DNA of 64,000 nt from CAMQRS01 sp964370645. GTDB taxonomy: Bacteria > Bacillota_I > Bacilli_A > Erysipelotrichales > Erysipelotrichaceae. Both the position numbers and the translations under genes were made by a program. This document shows positions 59,280-64,000 of the stretch, piece after piece. The stretch lies in assembly GCA_964370645.1 (NCBI GenBank), contig CAYJJS010000002.1, positions 48,933 through 112,932 on the forward strand, in the 5' to 3' direction. Below the pieces are notes generated by a model that saw only the letters and a program-made list of their open reading frames with translations, made no database searches and was not told where the DNA came from. Position 1 is the first letter of the stretch, and every line of letters starts with the position of its first letter.

Positions 59280-62200
59280 ATGAAAAAATTGTTTAAATGT
59301 CTGAGTGCATTTGCATTAACTCTAGGAATATTACCTGTAAGTATGCCAGCATATGCACAAGAGAATACAGTTTATGTAGATCACACTAGAGCTGAAGGGG
59401 TCAGTGCTAGTGCAAATGATGTCGAAGTGAGTTATTGGGGTGCAGATAAGACCATCGATGGTATTGTAAATCGCGATGCTAGCAAGCCCGATCAATCTCG
59501 ATGGTCATCGAATTTAGAGAGTACAGCACCAGCTGATAAGAGTCTTACGGTTGACTTAGGAGCAGTGAAAAGTTTTGATCGCTTTATTATTGAATGGGAA
59601 AGAACAAATGTTGATGAATTTTTCATTGAAGTTTCAGATGATGGAGTGGCATATACACAAGTTTATATAAGTGAAGCATCTGTAGATTCACTTACGACTA
59701 CAGTAGATCTTGCTACTAAGGCAAGTGGACGTTATGTACGTTTGACAATGAGCGAGTACAACGGAGGAGACATAAATTGGGCTTCTATTTCTTTGTATGA
59801 GTTCAGCATACAAGAAAGTGTGAACAATGAAAACTTAGCTCTACATAAAGAGGCAGTCTCACAATCGAATGAAGATCCTGTCTTTAGTGCTTCCAATGCA
59901 ACGGATGGGGATGATTCAACACGTTGGGCAAGTGGAACTAGTCCACTATCAAATTATCTTTATGTTGACTTAGGCAGTGAAATGTCTGTCGCAAATGTAA
60001 ACATTTTATGGGAACGTTTGAATGCTGTTAATGTGGAGATTCAAATTGCAACTACATTATCTTCTCCAATGACAGATAGTGATTGGCAAACGGTTCATGC
60101 GTTTACACAAGCACCAGTTGCTCATGAACAAAGCATTAATTTAGCACAAACAATGCAAGCAAGATATGTGCGTGTTAAAATTAATGAATTTACAGAAACT
60201 TCATCGGATACAAGTATTTCTTGGCCGACGGTTTCTATTTATGAATTAGAAGTATATTCGTTTGCTCAAGTAGAGCCACAAGAGCCTGAAGTGACTTTAC
60301 AATCGATTTCTAATGCGATTACATTAGAAAATCCAACTGTGGATCAAACAAGTTTAGATATTTCACACATTGATGCAATTCCTCATGAAGGGTTTAGTAT
60401 TGTATACAATGGAACAGATTATGAGCAAGTTATCGGAGATGACTTGGCTATCTATAGACCAATTGTTGATACTGTTGTAAAACCAAATTTTAAAATTACA
60501 AATTTAGAAACAGGAGAATATGCATTTAAAGAAGTGAGCATCACTGTACCTGGAATGTATGAAACAACAAATACAGATAATGAAAAACCAGAAGTAATTC
60601 CAGAATTGCGTGAATGGAAAGGTGAAAGTGGACACTTCTATGTAACAAACACAAGTAAAATTGTTGTTGCAAGTGATGCGCTTGTAGAAACAGCGAACAT
60701 TTTTGCGAGTGATTTTGCAGATATGACTGGACAAGTATTGAGTGTGCAAGTCGGTGGAACGCCTGAAACTAATGATTTTTACTTTACATTGAGTGATGAT
60801 GTGAGTAAAGGGTATCAAGAAGAAGGATACCTATTAGATATTGGTGAATACGTTCACATTGAGGCAACTACGCAAACGGGTTCTTATTATGGAACGCGTA
60901 GTATTTTACAAATTTTACAAGCAAGCAGTGATATGAGTATTCCAAAAGGAATTACAAGAGATTACCCATTATATGAAGTGAGAGGTTTTATGTTAGATGT
61001 TGGACGTAAAACTTTTGAACTAGAATATTTATATGATTTGATGGAAGAGATGTCATGGTACAAATTGAATGATTTCCAATTACATTTAAATGACAACTAT
61101 ATCTTCTTAGAAAAATATACTGCAGCGGGATTAGACCCAATGGATGCGTATGCAGGATTTAGATTAGAGTCAAATATTGTAGAGGGTGGAAACAATGGTT
61201 TAAACCAAGCAGATTTGACTTCTAAAGATTTATATTATACAAAAGATGAATACGTTGATTTATTGAATGTATCTGAATCTAGAGGGGTTACAATTGTGCC
61301 AGAATTTGATACACCTGCACATTCACTAGCCTTAACATTAGTACGTCCAGATTTACGTCAAGGAACAAGTGGTCGTGAAAATGATCATTTAGATTTGATC
61401 AATAGTTATGATGAAAGCTTATCTTTCGTGCAAAGTATTTTCAGTGAATACATGGAAGGGGCAGATCCTGTCTTCCCTACTGGAAGTGTAGTGCATTTAG
61501 GACTAGATGAATATACTGCATCATCTTCTGCGTTTAGAGATTTCTCAAATGACATGATTGATTTTGCAGAAACAGAAGGCTATGTACCTCGTATATGGGG
61601 AAGTTTAACATCATTAAGCCAAGGGGCAGAAGTATTAGGTGATGGAGTACAAATGAATCTATGGAATACTTCATGGGCAAACTTCCAAGACATGTATGAG
61701 TTAGGTTTTGATTTAATTAATACAAATGATGGAGATTACTATATTGTTCCAGATGCTGGGTATTACTATGATTATTTAAATAAATCACACATCTACAACA
61801 AGGATGTAAATTCACTAGGTGGTTATACAGTACCTGCTGGAGATTCTCAAATGCTGGGGGGAATGTTTGCTGTATGGAATGATCAAGTGGACTTGAGTCA
61901 AAATGGAACAAGTGAATACGATGTTTATGTGCGTATTAAAGATGCTTTACCATATTTTGCTTCAGCAGTATGGGGAAAATTATCATATTCTTATGAGGAT
62001 ATGGCACAAATTGTACCAACACATGATGAAGTACCAAACACAAATTTAGCACACGAGGTTGAAAGTGCTACTCCTTTAATTGCAGAATATGCAATGAGTG
62101 GTGTGAGTGATACAAGTGAAAATGGATATGATCTAATTGAAGCTGTGAATGCAACGTATGTTGAAGAAGATTATAAAGAGGTAGTGCAATTAGAAGGTGG

Positions 62201-64000
62201 AGAGAGTTATATAGAAACACCTTTAGATCGTGCAGGAGTTGGAAATAGTGTACGTATAAAAGTGAAACGTACAAGTGATTCAACACAAGAACAAATCTTA
62301 TTAGAATCTTCAAACTCAACAATTAAAGCAGTACAAGAAGGAACTGGTAGAGTTGGATTCTCACGTGAAGGAATTGACTATTCATTTAACTACACATTAC
62401 CAATGAATACATGGGTAGAGTTAGAGTTTAAAACGGAATTCGAATACACTTACCTATATGTTGATGGTGTATTGATGGACACATTAGGTGATGAATCAAG
62501 TTCACAAGGTAGAGGGTTCTCGGCTACATTAATGTTACCAATTCAAAGAATTGGTTCAACAACAAATGCATTTGTTGGATTCGTAGATGAAGTAATTATT
62601 TCACAAGATGGAGACTTTATTTCTACAATGTCATTAGAACGTTTAATCATTAATGCCAAAGCATATTTAGAAACAGCGCAAGATGACACTCTTACGCAGG
62701 CTGTACAAGATGCAGAGGATTTAATTGCTTCTAAAACATACACACAAACGCAATTACAACAAGCACAAGTAGCAATTCAAGCAGCAATTGAACAATCTGA
62801 TTTCGATTCGGCAGATTATTCACAAATTGAAACTTTAATGAATAGTGTGTCTTCAAACACAAGTTTATATACAGTCGACTCATATGCAAACTTTATGTCG
62901 GTATATAACACAATTGTGTTTGGGTTACACGAAAGTTTCCAATCAACGGTAGATGATGCAGCAACACAGTTACAAGCGGCAATCCATGCTCTGGTTGTGA
63001 ATGAAGAAATGAATTTGTTGGAAATTGACAATGATACTATGAATGCAACTTCAAGTAGTAATCAAGACAGTTCGTCTTCTGCATTAAAGGCAATTGATAA
63101 CGACCCATCTACAATATGGCATACTGTGTGGGTAGATACACCACCACCACATCATATTGAAATTGAGTTAAACGAAGTTACAAGTATTAATAGAATTACT
63201 TACTTAACAAGAGAAATTGGAACAAATGGAAATATCCAAAACTATTCTATTGAAGTAAGTAGTGATGGTTCTAACTACACTAGTGTGAAAGAGGGAACAT
63301 TATCTACTAGTTATGGCTTATATACGATTGATTTTGATGCAGTGGATGCAAAATATGTGCGTATAAATGTTTTATCATCTTCGGGAGGATTTGGTTCTGC
63401 TGCAGAGATTGACATTTATAAAGCCGATGTAGTTGCGGATTTTGATACGCTACAAGCAGTTATTGATGAAGCAAGTGCACTACAAGAAATCCAGTATACA
63501 TTAGCTAGTTGGACTGCTTTACAAGATGCTATTACGCTTGGTGAAGCGTTTTTAGCAGATTCAACAACTGGAGCGCAAGATGTATATAATGCAACAGTGG
63601 ATATCGTGCAAGCTATGTCAGCATTAGTTTATTTAAGCGGAGATGAAGTCGCTGACTATAGTGAATTAAATGCTTTAATTGCACAAGTAGAAGCTATGGT
63701 AAAAGAGAATTATACAAGCTTTGCTGCAGTAGAGGCGGCTTTGAATGATGTGGTAGCAGGGTTATTAGCTACACAACAAGCACAGGTTAATGCATTTGCA
63801 CAGGCAATCGAAGATGCTGTTGCTGCATTAGTATTAAAAGCAGCTGATTACAGTGCAGTAGATACTGCGATTGCAAGTGTACCAGCGGATACAAGTATGT
63901 ATACACAAGCAAGTGTTGATGCAGTCCAATCAGCAATCGACGCAGTGGAGTATGGAAAAGACATCACAATGCAAAGTGAAGTAGATGCATACGCACAAGC
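59280..64000 (+). CDS. Very large secreted beta-N-acetylhexosaminidase (GH20), partial
   Basis: The gene is open for at least 1573 codons and runs off the right edge. It begins with a signal peptide (residues 1-26, cut near AYA-QE). Domains in order: two F5/8-type C (CBM32-like) modules (about 29-180 and 183-325), an all-beta spacer, a GH20b domain (about 430-560), the GH20 TIM barrel (about 565-900), a LamG-like module (about 950-1115), FIVAR helices, a third F5/8-type C module (about 1250-1385) and further FIVAR repeats. The catalytic pair is Asp743-Glu744 in VVHLGLDEYT; VPEFDTPAHS is the usual barrel loop. It would release N-acetylhexosamines from host glycans at the cell surface; an LPXTG-type anchor is expected beyond the window. 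GAGGAG precedes the ATG. Confidence 0.9.
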   Translation, partial: MKKLFKCLSAFALTLGILPVSMPAYAQENTVYVDHTRAEGVSASANDVEVSYWGADKTIDGIVNRDASKPDQSRWSSNLESTAPADKSLTVDLGAVKSFDRFIIEWERTNVDEFFIEVSDDGVAYTQVYISEASVDSLTTTVDLATKASGRYVRLTMSEYNGGDINWASISLYEFSIQESVNNENLALHKEAVSQSNEDPVFSASNATDGDDSTRWASGTSPLSNYLYVDLGSEMSVANVNILWERLNAVNVEIQIATTLSSPMTDSDWQTVHAFTQAPVAHEQSINLAQTMQARYVRVKINEFTETSSDTSISWPTVSIYELEVYSFAQVEPQEPEVTLQSISNAITLENPTVDQTSLDISHIDAIPHEGFSIVYNGTDYEQVIGDDLAIYRPIVDTVVKPNFKITNLETGEYAFKEVSITVPGMYETTNTDNEKPEVIPELREWKGESGHFYVTNTSKIVVASDALVETANIFASDFADMTGQVLSVQVGGTPETNDFYFTLSDDVSKGYQEEGYLLDIGEYVHIEATTQTGSYYGTRSILQILQASSDMSIPKGITRDYPLYEVRGFMLDVGRKTFELEYLYDLMEEMSWYKLNDFQLHLNDNYIFLEKYTAAGLDPMDAYAGFRLESNIVEGGNNGLNQADLTSKDLYYTKDEYVDLLNVSESRGVTIVPEFDTPAHSLALTLVRPDLRQGTSGRENDHLDLINSYDESLSFVQSIFSEYMEGADPVFPTGSVVHLGLDEYTASSSAFRDFSNDMIDFAETEGYVPRIWGSLTSLSQGAEVLGDGVQMNLWNTSWANFQDMYELGFDLINTNDGDYYIVPDAGYYYDYLNKSHIYNKDVNSLGGYTVPAGDSQMLGGMFAVWNDQVDLSQNGTSEYDVYVRIKDALPYFASAVWGKLSYSYEDMAQIVPTHDEVPNTNLAHEVESATPLIAEYAMSGVSDTSENGYDLIEAVNATYVEEDYKEVVQLEGGESYIETPLDRAGVGNSVRIKVKRTSDSTQEQILLESSNSTIKAVQEGTGRVGFSREGIDYSFNYTLPMNTWVELEFKTEFEYTYLYVDGVLMDTLGDESSSQGRGFSATLMLPIQRIGSTTNAFVGFVDEVIISQDGDFISTMSLERLIINAKAYLETAQDDTLTQAVQDAEDLIASKTYTQTQLQQAQVAIQAAIEQSDFDSADYSQIETLMNSVSSNTSLYTVDSYANFMSVYNTIVFGLHESFQSTVDDAATQLQAAIHALVVNEEMNLLEIDNDTMNATSSSNQDSSSSALKAIDNDPSTIWHTVWVDTPPPHHIEIELNEVTSINRITYLTREIGTNGNIQNYSIEVSSDGSNYTSVKEGTLSTSYGLYTIDFDAVDAKYVRINVLSSSGGFGSAAEIDIYKADVVADFDTLQAVIDEASALQEIQYTLASWTALQDAITLGEAFLADSTTGAQDVYNATVDIVQAMSALVYLSGDEVADYSELNALIAQVEAMVKENYTSFAAVEAALNDVVAGLLATQQAQVNAFAQAIEDAVAALVLKAADYSAVDTAIASVPADTSMYTQASVDAVQSAIDAVEYGKDITMQSEVDAYAQ

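Noticed and set aside
59281..63031. Several short minus-strand frames within the GH20 gene
   Set aside because: They lie opposite one long, domain-consistent coding frame, have low-complexity composition and no ribosome sites.

Overview
The window is AT-rich (my estimate is roughly one third G+C), uses TGA as an ordinary stop, and carries Shine-Dalgarno sites of the AAGGAGG type before most genes. Promoters are of the sigma-A type, several with an extended -10 (TGnTATAAT). The gene set is that of a fermentative low-GC Bacillota: pyruvate formate-lyase and its activase, AdhE, a three-subunit NAD(P) transhydrogenase, gadCB and Gram-positive style lipoproteins. I infer an anaerobic gut or oral member of the Erysipelotrichia or a close relative; no rRNA is present to settle this.

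Layout. 1-4910: the start of pyrR, a pflA / thioredoxin / split pflB locus, an M42 peptidase and tRNA-Trp. 4911-10700: a looser region with an ABC transporter plus PASTA-protein operon, a zinc-phospholipase-like gene and two long gene-poor stretches, one with degenerate repeats. 10731-15235: a DUF975 protein and a four-gene membrane-stress-type operon (Tim44-like, SPFH, zinc-ribbon, TPM proteins) resembling Bacillus ydjGHI. 15300-22518: pntAA-pntAB-pntB, a flavoprotein and adhE with a Rex-like operator, so redox balancing is grouped here. 22614-27598: a tight operon with two glycolipid-type glycosyltransferases, a flippase-like membrane protein and YhaM; the second glycosyltransferase is fused to RecX. 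27621-32084: MscS, thioredoxin-like lipoprotein, pyrophosphatase-like protein, YihY and an RlmD-type methyltransferase. 32514-35827: a zinc ABC importer whose binding-protein gene holds an assembly gap. 35846-39060: fetAB with a small Cys-rich protein, divergent from a padR-ceramidase pair across a palindromic operator. 39071-43968: gadCB below an AgrC/AgrA-like two-component system. 44092-45827: GNAT protein, lipoprotein, membrane protein. 45864-52492: oppABCDF with two structural oddities. 53303-59096: FtsX-type ABC transporter, OmpR/EnvZ-type two-component system and a solitary prepilin peptidase. 59164-64000: a very large secreted GH20 hexosaminidase, cut by the window end, with a cre-like site.

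The most unusual items are an OppA-type binding protein whose C-terminal segment sits directly after the signal peptide (apparent circular permutation), an OppF ATPase with a coiled-coil insertion of about 175 residues, a glycosyltransferase-RecX fusion, a pyruvate formate-lyase split from its glycyl-radical domain, and a 100-N gap flanked by an exact 55-bp repeat whose collapse restores one intact zinc-binding-protein gene.
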